Assembly: GCA_947591215.1 (NCBI GenBank)
Contig: CANQCZ010000016.1
Coordinates: 1 to 33,149, forward strand
Reading direction: 5' to 3'
From: an uncultured Bacilli bacterium
Lineage (GTDB): Bacteria; Bacillota_I; Bacilli_A; RFN20; CAG-449
Length of the DNA stretch: 33,149 nt
Below, in pieces: positions 24,361 through 33,075 of the stretch. The notes below the pieces were generated by a model. It ran no database searches, was not told the origin of the DNA, and saw only the letters and a program-made list of their open reading frames with translations. The position numbers and the translations under genes were made by a program. The stretch's first letter is position 1; every line of letters begins with the position of its first letter.

Positions 24361-25737
24361 CTAAACATTAACTTTTTTGTAACCTTTGTTTAACTGAATG
24401 TCAAATTTATTTAATTTCTCGGCAATTTCGAGGATATAATTAGTAATCACACTGCTGCAAGTTTCATCAATTTTACGCGCTGCTTTGGCAATTACTTCAC
24501 TATTTGATTTAATACTATCAATTTTACTTCTTAATGTATCTAAAGGTTTATCCAAATACGTTTGCTTTAATTTATTAAACAGTTCATTTAACTCAATCAT
24601 ACTTCTTAATTCAATTTTTTCTTTCTGTTCCGCAATGATAAGATTAGAAAAACGAGACGTTAAAGAAGTGAGCATATTTAAAAAGGTCATCATATATGCT
24701 GGTCTTACTACATACATATCTTCGTATTCACGAACTTTATATATCGGTAAATCGTTAGCTTTATCACTTTCTAGATTAGAAACTAAAAGTGCATATTTGC
24801 ATTGTTTCTTTTTTCGGTTTTTATCGAGGGCACCAAAATAATCTTCATTTTTCTTTTTTATTTTAGAAGTGGGGTTTTCATCTTTCATTTCTAAACATAC
24901 CGAGGCCAACAATTCCGAATCCACATGTTGATCGTTAGCAAAAATTTTAAAGATATAGTCCGCTTTGCTTCCCTTAGTTTCATCGTCCTCTTTAATTACT
25001 TCGTTATCTTTAACCCAAGTGCAATTTAATAATCCGTTTTGCATATAAGATTTGGCCTCATTATCGCACCAAATTTCCAAGTCTTCGCCGGTTTGTTTGA
25101 CATTTAAAATGGATTTTTGACGCTGTAATTCATTGATTTTGTCTTCTATGTTTTTTAGTTCTTCAATCTTATCCGCGATCGCGCGATCGTGCAACTCTTT
25201 GTTTTTGTTAATAATATTGTTATATTCTATTTCTTTATTTTTTAAAGCGAGTTCATGATCACGATTTAATCTTTCAATCGATGCTTGCAATTCTCTAATT
25301 TGACTTTCATATTTTTGCTGCAATTTCAATGATTCATTTTCAATTTCAACTTTTTTGGTATCTTCCAAAGACTTAATGCGATGATTTAAATTAGCAATTT
25401 CACTTTGATGTTCTAATTGCAATTTATTCAATCGCATATTCAATTCAACTTCCCCGTCTTTTTTGGTTTCGTTGATTTTAGCCTCTAAAGTTTCAATTTT
25501 TCTTTTATATTCTGTCTCCAATTGTTTCTCTTTTTGCTGATGAAGATTTTCTAACATCTTTTTATTTTCTTCAATCCGTTTTTGATATTCTAGTTCCTTG
25601 CCATTTTTTAAAGCTTCGTCAATCGCCGCAAAATCAATAGAATTGATCGTGGCTAGATCAATTAAGTCTCCTTCATTAGCATTTTCTTGTAAAACTAACG
25701 TATTCTTATCTCTTACAATAACCTTAATGTATTTCAT
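24361..25737 (-). CDS. DUF2130-type coiled-coil protein with PD-(D/E)XK-like domain
   Basis: 458 residues. A short N-terminal β/α segment (1-40) is followed by a long coiled coil (about 45-205) rich in Lys, Glu and Leu. The C-terminal domain fits DUF2130: GEDLEIWC (helix with Glu221), GSKADYIF (Asp260), CLEMKDE (Glu283, Lys285), then KKKNEDYFGALDKNRKKKQCKYALLVS. The spacing E...D...ExK is that of PD-(D/E)XK nucleases and recalls RmuC-like proteins. Nuclease activity is inferred, not shown; the natural role of the family is poorly known. The start at 25737 is set by AAAGGAGT six bases upstream; twelve extra upstream residues are possible but lack a ribosome site. A small acidic gene precedes it by 65 bp, probably in one operon. 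Confidence 0.8.
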   Translation of the reverse strand: MKYIKVIVRDKNTLVLQENANEGDLIDLATINSIDFAAIDEALKNGKELEYQKRIEENKKMLENLHQQKEKQLETEYKRKIETLEAKINETKKDGEVELNMRLNKLQLEHQSEIANLNHRIKSLEDTKKVEIENESLKLQQKYESQIRELQASIERLNRDHELALKNKEIEYNNIINKNKELHDRAIADKIEELKNIEDKINELQRQKSILNVKQTGEDLEIWCDNEAKSYMQNGLLNCTWVKDNEVIKEDDETKGSKADYIFKIFANDQHVDSELLASVCLEMKDENPTSKIKKKNEDYFGALDKNRKKKQCKYALLVSNLESDKANDLPIYKVREYEDMYVVRPAYMMTFLNMLTSLTSRFSNLIIAEQKEKIELRSMIELNELFNKLKQTYLDKPLDTLRSKIDSIKSNSEVIAKAARKIDETCSSVITNYILEIAEKLNKFDIQLNKGYKKVNV

Positions 25738-25802
25738 TTGATTACTCCTTTCTTTAAATCGTCGCTTTGTCAACTATTTTAAAATGAAACTTTTCAACTT
25801 TT

Positions 25803-26060
25803 TTATTTACGCTTTTTTCTTTTTTTCGGTACTTCCGGCTCATCGATTTCTTCATATCCTTTGGTTTTTTGATCCTCAGGACTCATCGCCAAGAATTCAG
25901 GTGTTAATTCATAACCTAAAATTTGAACACAATCACTCAATTCATCAATGGTTAACTTACCATCTTGAAACATTAAATAAAGGATTGCCAAAATATCGTC
26001 GTCATCGTTGCCTTCAGCTTTCAATTCATCAAAAACTTTTTTTATTTCTGTTACTGTCAT
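25803..26060 (-). CDS. Small acidic protein with basic tail, partner of the DUF2130 gene
   Basis: 85 residues, not recognised. The N-terminal ~65 residues are helical and strongly acidic (EGNDDDDILAILYLMFQDGKLTIDELSDCVQILGYEL), with the look of a small helical adaptor; it ends in PKKRKKRK, a very basic tail that could bind nucleic acid or the acidic part of a partner. AAAGGAG six bases before the ATG makes it a confident gene despite its length. It is followed at 65 bp by the DUF2130 gene with no terminator between, so co-transcription and a functional link are likely. Confidence 0.75.
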   Translation of the reverse strand: MTVTEIKKVFDELKAEGNDDDDILAILYLMFQDGKLTIDELSDCVQILGYELTPEFLAMSPEDQKTKGYEEIDEPEVPKKRKKRK

Positions 26061-26254
26061 TTTTTCTCCTTTAAATACTTTTTATTATCAAAATCAATGA
26101 TAAATATGGTGTTGATTTTATTAAAGCAAAAAAATTTAAGTAATAAAAGGGCTGGCTATTAAAATTGGTTTCAATAATTTAAAAGTTAACCATTATATAA
26201 TATATACTACGTATAATTATATAACAGATAAAGTTTTTATTCATTATGTTATTT

Positions 26255-27052
26255 TCACAAGACATTAAATAAGAGAGAATATCCCCACATTCTCGTGGGT
26301 TCAACACTGTTTTTATATTTTTCTTTTACAATTTCTAACATTTTTTGATCTATTAATTTTAAATATTTATTTAAGTTTTTTGAACCTAGTGCATCATAAT
26401 ATTTCTTTTCGCCTCTTTCAAAATATATTCTTGGGGTAATACCGAAAGCAACTTTAATTGTATTAACCTTAATGTATCCCTTTTTTGGATCCGCTTTTTC
26501 AATCGTCCACAATAATCCTTCCATATCCAACCAAAATTGCATATATGGCAATTTTATATATTTAAGACCAAGTTTTTCAGCAGTCTTTATGCATAATTGG
26601 TAATTATTTTCATCATTTGCTGAAATAAATAAAAGATCTCTAAAATTATTTTTTGAATGTGCCTTTGTCCATTTGTTATTTTCGATTATACCTAGATTAA
26701 TGAGATACTCGACTTTTAAAGCATAAATGCTTGCAAAGATCAGTCGATGATCGTTGACTTTTTTTAGATATAAAATAAGTTGTTCCGTCTTTTTTTGACT
26801 TTTTTTCGCGTTTGTTATTAGAAACGAATATTCCATAGCATCAAAAACTTTTCCGGTTTCTAAATCGATTTCAAATTTAAAACAATAACCACGATCATTG
26901 ACTACGTCGTTGATGCAATATATGAAATCACGATTAAAGTGATGTTTTTTGATTAAATTTTTGCATTTGTTACATATTGCTTTTTCCGACAAACGTTCTT
27001 CATTTTCATATATATCAAATAAAGCTGATATTTCATCATAATAGTCAAGCAT
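26255..27052 (-). CDS. Conserved-looking hypothetical protein, second of a tandem paralogue pair
   Basis: 265 residues, soluble, no signal peptide, function unknown. CNKCK near residues 27-31 is the only metal-ligand-like motif. It aligns with the product of the adjacent gene 27053-27934: KKTEQLILYLKKV...LIFASIYALKV here against KATNELISYLHDL...LIFLGMQQIKV there, and later M(E)..LL...N(T).KV.F. The ATG directly follows the stop of that gene (TAAATG) with GAGG as ribosome site inside it, so the two are translationally coupled. Confidence 0.75.
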   Translation of the reverse strand: MLDYYDEISALFDIYENEERLSEKAICNKCKNLIKKHHFNRDFIYCINDVVNDRGYCFKFEIDLETGKVFDAMEYSFLITNAKKSQKKTEQLILYLKKVNDHRLIFASIYALKVEYLINLGIIENNKWTKAHSKNNFRDLLFISANDENNYQLCIKTAEKLGLKYIKLPYMQFWLDMEGLLWTIEKADPKKGYIKVNTIKVAFGITPRIYFERGEKKYYDALGSKNLNKYLKLIDQKMLEIVKEKYKNSVEPTRMWGYSLLFNVL

Positions 27053-27934
27053 TTATTTTACCTCGCTATCCGCAATAAATGCGTAGTATAACGCCATATA
27101 GCCATTAGGATACATACCATCTACCAAATATGGGTTATCTTTTAAATGCCTTTTTAATTTAGACAACGCACCGGTCGTAAAAACTCCGCGATCTTGGTAA
27201 TTTTTTAAAATTTTTCTAGGAGATTTATGCAAATCATAATAATCGCTTTTTCGAAGATGGTCTTTACTTAAAACCAAAAACTTAACTTTCAGTGTATTTA
27301 CCTCTTTTTTAGGAAGTACATGAAGCAAGTTTTCCATTAAAAAGAAAAATTTATTAGTCGCGTCGTTTAAATCAAACCCAAGCGAATTTTCCGCTTTTAA
27401 AAAATCAATTAACTTATCCCTTAACTCCTTTTCATCCGCCAAAAAATGTGGCGAACCGATTAAATCAATCATCAAATCGTATAAATTATGAATCTTTTTT
27501 TTCTTAATATATTCCATCATTTTTTCATTTAAACGTAATTTGGTGTTTTTGACTTTGATTTGCTGCATTCCTAAAAAAATGAGATTTACTTCTTTCAAAT
27601 CGTGAAGATAACTGATCAATTCATTTGTAGCTTTGATTGATTTAGCGGCTTGTTTTGCTATCCAATAAAAATAATTTGAATTAAAAAAAACTTCTTGCTC
27701 TTCGTTTTCAAATTTTTTTGCTAGATGAACTATTGTCGATTGATATCTAAAATATCGCTTTTGCTCCGGTTTGCTTAAAAGGTAAAACTCACTAGGAAGA
27801 ATAATGTTTTTAGAATCTAATCTCTTTTTTAATTCATCGATATTGATTTTATTGTCGACGAATAATCGATAAGTATTTGTAAAAAATGATTTCATATTAT
27901 CTTTTTTTATCGACTTGTTTATCTTATTTACCAT
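27053..27934 (-). CDS. Hypothetical protein, first of a tandem paralogue pair
   Basis: 293 residues, soluble, Lys-rich, function unknown. Helical by composition; the central part (about 95-150) and the C-terminal part (about 190-275) align with the next gene's product. No catalytic motif was recognised. The start is uncertain: neither ATG 27934 nor the in-frame ATG 27895 (giving 280 residues) has a Shine-Dalgarno. It begins 23 bp after the stop of the phosphatase lipoprotein gene on the same strand without a terminator between, so co-transcription is possible. Confidence 0.7.
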   Translation of the reverse strand: MVNKINKSIKKDNMKSFFTNTYRLFVDNKINIDELKKRLDSKNIILPSEFYLLSKPEQKRYFRYQSTIVHLAKKFENEEQEVFFNSNYFYWIAKQAAKSIKATNELISYLHDLKEVNLIFLGMQQIKVKNTKLRLNEKMMEYIKKKKIHNLYDLMIDLIGSPHFLADEKELRDKLIDFLKAENSLGFDLNDATNKFFFLMENLLHVLPKKEVNTLKVKFLVLSKDHLRKSDYYDLHKSPRKILKNYQDRGVFTTGALSKLKRHLKDNPYLVDGMYPNGYMALYYAFIADSEVK

Positions 27935-27957
27935 ATGTTCTATAATCTATAAACTGA

Positions 27958-29049
27958 TTAAATTTCTTCAATAAAAATATTTTTGATATTATCGATATCG
28001 GTTTTGGAAACACCGATGCTAATTAGATGATTATATATTTTGTTAGAAAGTTTATCGCCCTCGGTTTTGTTAATGGTTTCAACATAATTGTATTTAATAT
28101 TATTTAAAGTTCTTATTCCGCCGATTAAACCAAAATTTGAAAATAAATAATCATAATACAAGTCATCTTCCGCCACTCCCAATAATCCATTTAATAAATA
28201 TGCAATCATTCCGGTACGGTCAGTTCCAATATTACAATGAAAATAAAGAGGATAATTATCTTCATGCGCTAAAATATCCGAAAAGATATGTCTTACCATC
28301 TCTTGGTTAACCAATAGAATATTATTTTGCCAATACATCGGGCAAGAAAGGTATTGAACCGCATCTCCAAGAACGCTTGAGGTAATAGAACCGATTTCAT
28401 TATCGTCAATAGTGCGTAAATCCATCTCCGATTTAATTTTTAAATCTTCAAGCAAAACTCTTTTTCCTTCCTCGGTAACCTCTTTGCTTATTTGATTAGA
28501 GAAAGAGGTATTTAGCCTACCACCTCTAAATAACAGGCCTTGTTTAACACGATGATTGCCGTCAATTTTCCATCCACCGACATCACGCACGTTAGTGATA
28601 CCATCAACTTTTAAATTCCGTGGACAATCATCGACAACTTCAAAAGTTTCAGGAGCCGTTTCAACTTCTATATCTTGAAGATCTGAAGTGACTTTCCAAT
28701 AATATTTAGTTCCGATTTTCAAATTATAAATAGAAGCAGTAGAATCCAAAGTGCGAATTGTAAAACAATTGGAAAAATCTTCAAATTCACTGATCAAAAC
28801 ATTGTAATTTGCTGTTTCATCTTTGTCTAAAGTCCATGTTAACTCTATCGGTTCCGGTTGACTTAACTCTTGTCGGCCATCAGCATATTTGGTAATATTT
28901 GAAAAATCATCATAAAGAAAATTATCTTGTACTTCAGTGTGAATGTGCACTTTTCGTGACAAATTATTGGTTGGTGAAGAGCATGAAAGCAACATCCCTC
29001 CTATAAAAAAAATTACCGATAAATATGAATGCTTTAATTGAGTTTTCAT
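27958..29049 (-). CDS. Lipid-anchored tyrosine/dual-specificity phosphatase with FN3-like domain
   Basis: 363 residues. The signal peptide ends in lipobox LLSC (lipidated Cys23). Residues about 65-138 look like an FN3-type domain (IELTWTLDKDETANYNVLIS...GTKYYWKV). The catalytic domain (about 142-355) belongs to the Y_phosphatase3 family: NVRDVGG (153-159), RGGRL (175-179), and the P-loop HCNIGTDRTG with nucleophile Cys272 and Arg278. Such enzymes remove phosphate from tyrosine residues or phosphoinositides. As a surface lipoprotein it would act outside the cell, on extracellular proteins or on host or environmental substrates (inference). AGAGG eight bases upstream supports the start. Confidence 0.88.
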   Translation of the reverse strand: MKTQLKHSYLSVIFFIGGMLLSCSSPTNNLSRKVHIHTEVQDNFLYDDFSNITKYADGRQELSQPEPIELTWTLDKDETANYNVLISEFEDFSNCFTIRTLDSTASIYNLKIGTKYYWKVTSDLQDIEVETAPETFEVVDDCPRNLKVDGITNVRDVGGWKIDGNHRVKQGLLFRGGRLNTSFSNQISKEVTEEGKRVLLEDLKIKSEMDLRTIDDNEIGSITSSVLGDAVQYLSCPMYWQNNILLVNQEMVRHIFSDILAHEDNYPLYFHCNIGTDRTGMIAYLLNGLLGVAEDDLYYDYLFSNFGLIGGIRTLNNIKYNYVETINKTEGDKLSNKIYNHLISIGVSKTDIDNIKNIFIEEI

Positions 29050-29203
29050 TTTTTATTTCCTCTTTATAATTATTTTAGCATTCTTTATATTATTTTTAAA
29101 TATGAATAAATTACAATAAAACAATTTAATTATTATTATTAAAATTGTTTAATGCCATAATATACCATTGATTAGTCACAAATTTCAAAACTATATTTAT
29201 ATG

Positions 29204-29232
29204 TTGCCGCTTAATTTAATTTTTTTTATAAT
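29204..29232 (+). promoter_or_regulatory. Promoter of the nucleobase permease
   Basis: TTGCCG (29204-29209), 17 bp, TATAAT (29227-29232). The predicted start near 29239 lies at the ribosome site, so the leader is very short and no riboswitch fits. A 9-bp inverted repeat (29119-29127 with 29142-29150) lies upstream in the divergent region. Confidence 0.7.
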
Positions 29233-29252
29233 AATTATTGGAGGTTTTCTCT

Positions 29253-30671
29253 ATGAAATTTTTCAAATTCAAAACTTCAGCGGACACTAATAACATCTAT
29301 AAGCTTGATGGACGCGTTCCGCTTTTAAAAGCCATTCCCTTCGGTTTACAGCATGTCTTAGCCATGTTTGTCGCAAATGTGACGCCTATTATTTTAATCG
29401 CTTCAGTCGCTGTTTATCAAGGACAACCATTTTCCCCTAGCGATACTGCAAGATTGATTCAAGCAGCGATGATTGTCGCCGGAATCGGCACACTTATTCA
29501 ACTTTTCCCGATTTGGCGCATCGGTTCCCGACTTCCGATTGTGATGGGTTTGAGCTTTACTTTTGTTTCGACGATGATTGCTTTAGCTGCTAAAGACTAC
29601 AGCATAATGATTGGAGCTATTCTTATTGGCGGTTGTATCGAAGGTATTTTAGGATTGACCGCTAAATATTGGAGACGTTTTATCTCCCCTATTGTTTCCG
29701 CTTGTGTTGTTACCACAACCGGATTTAGTCTTTTAGCCACGGGTGCTACTTCCTTTGCGAGCAGCGGAACTTTCGCGCTTGGGTCTTGGCAAAATTTCGT
29801 GGTGGCTTTAGTCGCACTAATCACTTGCCTTTTAGTCAATTCTTTTGCAAAAGGATTTTGGAAACAACTATATATTCTTTTTGGTTTAATCGCCGGCTAC
29901 ATTGTTTCCCTTTTCTTTGGAATGGTCGATTTCAATACTATCGGTGAAACGATCAATGAATTAGGAATAATTTCTTTTCCGCGGCTTTTTGCTTATACTC
30001 CAAAATTTGATTTAGGAGCTATTATTTCCGTTTCTTTGATATTTCTTGTCTCTGCTGCTGAAACAATCGGAGATAGTTCCGCGGTTTGCACCAGTGGTTT
30101 AAATCGTACCATTACCGAACGAGAACTTTCCGGTTCCTTATGTTGCAACGGCTTTGTATCGGCGATTTCTGGAGGCGTTTTCGGTTGTCCTCCTATCACT
30201 TCTTTTAGTCAAAATGTCGGATTAGTGGCGATGACTAAAGTCGTCAATCGTTATACGATTATGTTTGGAGCTATCGCTCTTATTTTAGCAGGTCTATTTC
30301 CGCCAATTGGTGCATTCTTTTCTACTCTTCCCGATTGTGTCCTTGGAGGATGCTCTATCATCATGTTTGGGGCCATTATCGTATCGGGATTAGGAATGTT
30401 TCGCGATATTAAAATGACCACTCGAAATACGATAATCGTTGCTTGTTCTTTTTGTTTAGGCATCGGTGTCACACAGGTTCCGGGATTCTTTGATTCAATG
30501 CCCGATATTGTTGGAGAAATTTTTGCCAATAATCCGATTGCCGGAGTTTTTGTTATTTCAATGATACTATCTATCATTCTTCCTAAAGATAAGGGCATCA
30601 ATAGCCATCAAGAAATCAAAATACAAGAAAATACTGATTCTAATCAACAAATTAACGATAGCAATTCATAA
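29253..30671 (+). CDS. NCS2-family xanthine/uracil permease
   Basis: 472 residues, about fourteen transmembrane segments. It belongs to nucleobase:cation symporter-2. Seen motifs: PFGLQHVLAMFVANVTPIIL at the N-terminus, SAAETIGDSS (TM8, with the substrate-binding Glu), FGCPPITSFSQNVGLVAMTKV (TM10; the NxGxxxxT signature) and a final stretch with IPG-like VTQVPGF. Gln before NxG points to purine (xanthine/uric acid) carriers rather than uracil, where Glu is usual; this is a family tendency. The start at 29253 has GGAGG eight bases upstream; the upstream in-frame TTG (29238) overlaps the Shine-Dalgarno. It is monocistronic, without a clear terminator before the convergent operon. Confidence 0.9.
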   Translation: MKFFKFKTSADTNNIYKLDGRVPLLKAIPFGLQHVLAMFVANVTPIILIASVAVYQGQPFSPSDTARLIQAAMIVAGIGTLIQLFPIWRIGSRLPIVMGLSFTFVSTMIALAAKDYSIMIGAILIGGCIEGILGLTAKYWRRFISPIVSACVVTTTGFSLLATGATSFASSGTFALGSWQNFVVALVALITCLLVNSFAKGFWKQLYILFGLIAGYIVSLFFGMVDFNTIGETINELGIISFPRLFAYTPKFDLGAIISVSLIFLVSAAETIGDSSAVCTSGLNRTITERELSGSLCCNGFVSAISGGVFGCPPITSFSQNVGLVAMTKVVNRYTIMFGAIALILAGLFPPIGAFFSTLPDCVLGGCSIIMFGAIIVSGLGMFRDIKMTTRNTIIVACSFCLGIGVTQVPGFFDSMPDIVGEIFANNPIAGVFVISMILSIILPKDKGINSHQEIKIQENTDSNQQINDSNS

Positions 30672-30822
30672 ATCGCCTAGATTACAACCCGCTTTTAAAT
30701 GCATAATATTTTTAGTTTTTTAACATAAGCATTCTTCAATTTTCTATATAAAATAAAAAGTACCTCAATAATTGAAAAACTTTAAAATAATATATTAAAA
30801 ATTACATGTATTGAAATCAAGC

Positions 30823-30847
30823 AAAAAAAAGGACGCTTATGCGACCT
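30823..30847 (-). terminator. Terminator overlapping the stop of the membrane-protein gene
   Basis: AGGACGC (30830-30836) and GCGACCT (30841-30847) form a stem with one mismatch and a 4-base loop that contains the TAA stop codon; the minus strand continues with T7. Termination and translation stop therefore share the same bases. Confidence 0.75.
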
Positions 30848-31265
30848 CTTTTTCTTTTGATTCTAAATTATCGAGATTTGAAGCAAATTTTTTAAGATTC
30901 TGTTCACGAAGTTTCTTTTGTTTGGCTCTTTTATCTTCAACATCGGCTTTAAGAGAATAAACATATAAAACTATTAGTAGATAAACCATGCTTATTAATA
31001 CTAATAAAGTACCGAACCGTCTAAAATCAGAACCGAATCCAATCGCTTCAAAGAATGAAGTTTCAAACTGATATAAAGGATAGAACGGATGAGCAGTAAA
31101 AGCACCTTCCATATTATTAATAAAAGCCGATAAAATTAAAGATGCGATTCCTAATGCCATCACAATACCACCTATACTAATATAAATGATTTCAGCGATT
31201 TTACGATTTAATTTCTTTCTTTCATCAGCACTGCGGCGAATCTTTGAGCCTTTATTATCCTTCAT
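30837..31265 (-). CDS. Small membrane protein with two transmembrane helices
   Basis: 142 residues, not recognised. A Lys/Arg-rich N-terminus (1-22) precedes transmembrane helices at about 24-49 and 85-107, with a ~35-residue loop rich in aromatics (AHPFYPLYQFETSFFEAIGFG) between them. A cytoplasmic Lys/Glu coiled-coil-like tail follows (about 108-142). Positive-inside charges put both ends in the cytoplasm. AAAGGAG upstream of the ATG supports the start. It is the last gene of a three-gene minus-strand run after the HAD phosphatase and a 296-residue protein. Confidence 0.75.
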   Translation of the reverse strand: MKDNKGSKIRRSADERKKLNRKIAEIIYISIGGIVMALGIASLILSAFINNMEGAFTAHPFYPLYQFETSFFEAIGFGSDFRRFGTLLVLISMVYLLIVLYVYSLKADVEDKRAKQKKLREQNLKKFASNLDNLESKEKEVA

Positions 31266-31328
31266 ACTCTATTCTCCTTTTTATATCTACATAAATATAT
31301 CACTTAAAAAGTTTAAGTTCAATTAAAA

Positions 31329-32219
31329 CTAATTAATGTTTTTTCGGTCTTCGCTGTTTTCTTGATCTTTGATATTTTCTTGATCTTTTTTAGCAAACAT
31401 TTGTTTTTCAAAGTCGATTAACACTTGCCATTCTTTAATGTAAAGTTGTCTCCAAGCCGGTTCATAGGCTGCACAACAATCTTGCCATGTCTTATGCAAA
31501 GCATCAATCATCGACTTCAAATTTTGACCGGATTCAAGCTTTTTGCTTCCTTCCATATAATATAAAACTTCCATGGTATCATCGGTTGCTTTTTTAAACA
31601 ATGGATCTTCAATCTTAGAGTGCGTGACAACAAATTTATAGAATCCGACATAGCGTTTTATTTCATTTAAAACAAAGTTTGATTGCGGATTAGCTTGTCC
31701 TTTAGCTTCATTCATCGTTTTATTGAATTCTACAAAAGAACGATGAATTTCGTCAGTAATTGTAAGGCAAGCCAAAGAACGATAAAATTTATCGTCGGCA
31801 TCAATTAGATCTTTAACTTCGTGTTCACCATTGCCTTCTTTTTCGGCATTGGTATAATGACCATCTAAAATATCCTTTAAAGTTTCATGGATTCCGACTA
31901 TGTAATCATATAAGCGCACAATCGAAGCACGATCGACGATTACTTTATCATCTTCGATTTTGACGATATTTGATTCGTCTCCGTAAATATCACCGATAAA
32001 TTCTTGGAGCTGAGAGCGAATCTTTTCTCCTACTTCTCCGTTATTTTTTAAAAAGAAACTTAAAGGTGATCCTTCCTCCAACCCATGATTGATGTGGGCT
32101 TTACGTTGTAAATAGACATCCTTATTATACGTTTCTTTAACCATTCCGTATTCAAGTGTATCTCTTACCATTAAACTCACTTGATAGATTCCAAGAATGT
32201 ATCTCGATACTTGATTCAT
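31329..32219 (-). CDS. Hypothetical soluble protein, probably all-helical
   Basis: 296 residues, not recognised. Composition suggests a helical bundle with no signal peptide or membrane segment. Blocks such as RYILGIYQVSLMVRDTLEYG, HTEWQDCCAAYEPAWRQLYI-like (about 240-262) and a low-complexity tail with repeated KDQEN (about 277-296) stand out. AAGGAAG upstream of the ATG is a good ribosome site. It is flanked by the HAD gene (19 bp upstream) and the small membrane protein gene (63 bp downstream), so it is probably in one operon with them. Confidence 0.7.
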   Translation of the reverse strand: MNQVSRYILGIYQVSLMVRDTLEYGMVKETYNKDVYLQRKAHINHGLEEGSPLSFFLKNNGEVGEKIRSQLQEFIGDIYGDESNIVKIEDDKVIVDRASIVRLYDYIVGIHETLKDILDGHYTNAEKEGNGEHEVKDLIDADDKFYRSLACLTITDEIHRSFVEFNKTMNEAKGQANPQSNFVLNEIKRYVGFYKFVVTHSKIEDPLFKKATDDTMEVLYYMEGSKKLESGQNLKSMIDALHKTWQDCCAAYEPAWRQLYIKEWQVLIDFEKQMFAKKDQENIKDQENSEDRKNIN

Positions 32220-32238
32220 AAATTCTTCCTTCTTTCTT

Positions 32239-33075
32239 TTAATCTAGAAATTTTTCAATTTCATGCACTGCTTTAATTTCATTTTTAGCATATTTTTTTA
32301 CTTCATCCGGAGCATTTTCCATCACGAAGCTGTTAGCGAAACTTTTAAACATCGGAATATCGTTTCCCGAATCACCGACCACTGCCACTTCATCTTTATC
32401 GATATTGCGATCGGAAGCAAATCTTTCAAGAGCATTTGCTTTATTAACGCCTTTATTCATGAACTCTACCGAATCATGAGACCAAAGAATTTCAAAGTCA
32501 GAGCCATACTTTTCATTAAAGATCTTTGAATATTCCTGGGCTTTTTGAACCGCATCTCGATGATATCCAAAATATGGCATCACTTTGTAAAAATGGCAAT
32601 TTTGATCATTTAAACATTCTTCTAGTTTTTCTTCTCCGAAAACATAGTCTTCGCTATATACTCCTTGGATATGATAACCAAAGTACAGCAAGGCATACTG
32701 ATGTTTTTTTATGTTAGGCGCGGTAATTAAAAGTGGTACTTTATCTGTCATTATTAATATGGCAAAAACCGATTTTAATTCTTTTAGTTCATAGTAGAGT
32801 TTACGTACTTTATCATGAGACATACAATTTTCATAGACGATTTTATTATCAACCGAAACAAATGCTCCGTTGCAGCCAATCATCGTCGGAATATGATCGA
32901 TTTTTTTTGCAATTTTTAATAATATCGGATAATTACGCCCTGAGACTAAGACCAACTTTTTTCCATTTTTGATAGCTCGCCTTAAGAAATCCTTATTTGA
33001 TCTAGTTAAAAGACGAGCTTTTCGTTTTGGATAAAATAAAGTTCCATCAAGATCAGAAGCGATAACTTTCAACAT
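32239..33075 (-). CDS. Cof-type HAD phosphatase
   Basis: 278 residues, a cytoplasmic phosphatase of the haloacid dehalogenase superfamily, Cof/YbiV type (IIB cap). Motif I is SDLDGTLF (Asp8 nucleophile, Asp10), motif II VLVSGRN, motif III Lys in VNKANALE, and motif IV GDSGNDIPMF. The cap domain between motifs II and III (about 85-190) gives specificity. The family dephosphorylates sugar phosphates, FMN or thiamin intermediates, and the substrate is not predictable here. AAAGG with a TATAAT-like -10 (about 33099-33104) upstream suggests that this is the first gene of the operon; its ATG lies 75 bp from the window end. Confidence 0.9.
   Translation of the reverse strand: MLKVIASDLDGTLFYPKRKARLLTRSNKDFLRRAIKNGKKLVLVSGRNYPILLKIAKKIDHIPTMIGCNGAFVSVDNKIVYENCMSHDKVRKLYYELKELKSVFAILIMTDKVPLLITAPNIKKHQYALLYFGYHIQGVYSEDYVFGEEKLEECLNDQNCHFYKVMPYFGYHRDAVQKAQEYSKIFNEKYGSDFEILWSHDSVEFMNKGVNKANALERFASDRNIDKDEVAVVGDSGNDIPMFKSFANSFVMENAPDEVKKYAKNEIKAVHEIEKFLD

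Noticed and set aside
26185-26230. AT-rich inverted repeat (TTATATAA words) as terminator of the 26255 gene
   Set aside because: The stem is almost pure A/T, the word is self-palindromic, and no T tract follows on the minus strand.
29119-29150. AAACAATTT inverted repeat as a regulator site
   Set aside because: Nine A/T-rich base pairs around a 14-base spacer are expected by chance in this composition, and it does not overlap a recognised promoter.
29050-29252. Purine or PRPP riboswitch before the nucleobase permease
   Set aside because: The promoter lies directly at the ribosome site, leaving no room for an aptamer, and no aptamer-like conserved blocks were seen.
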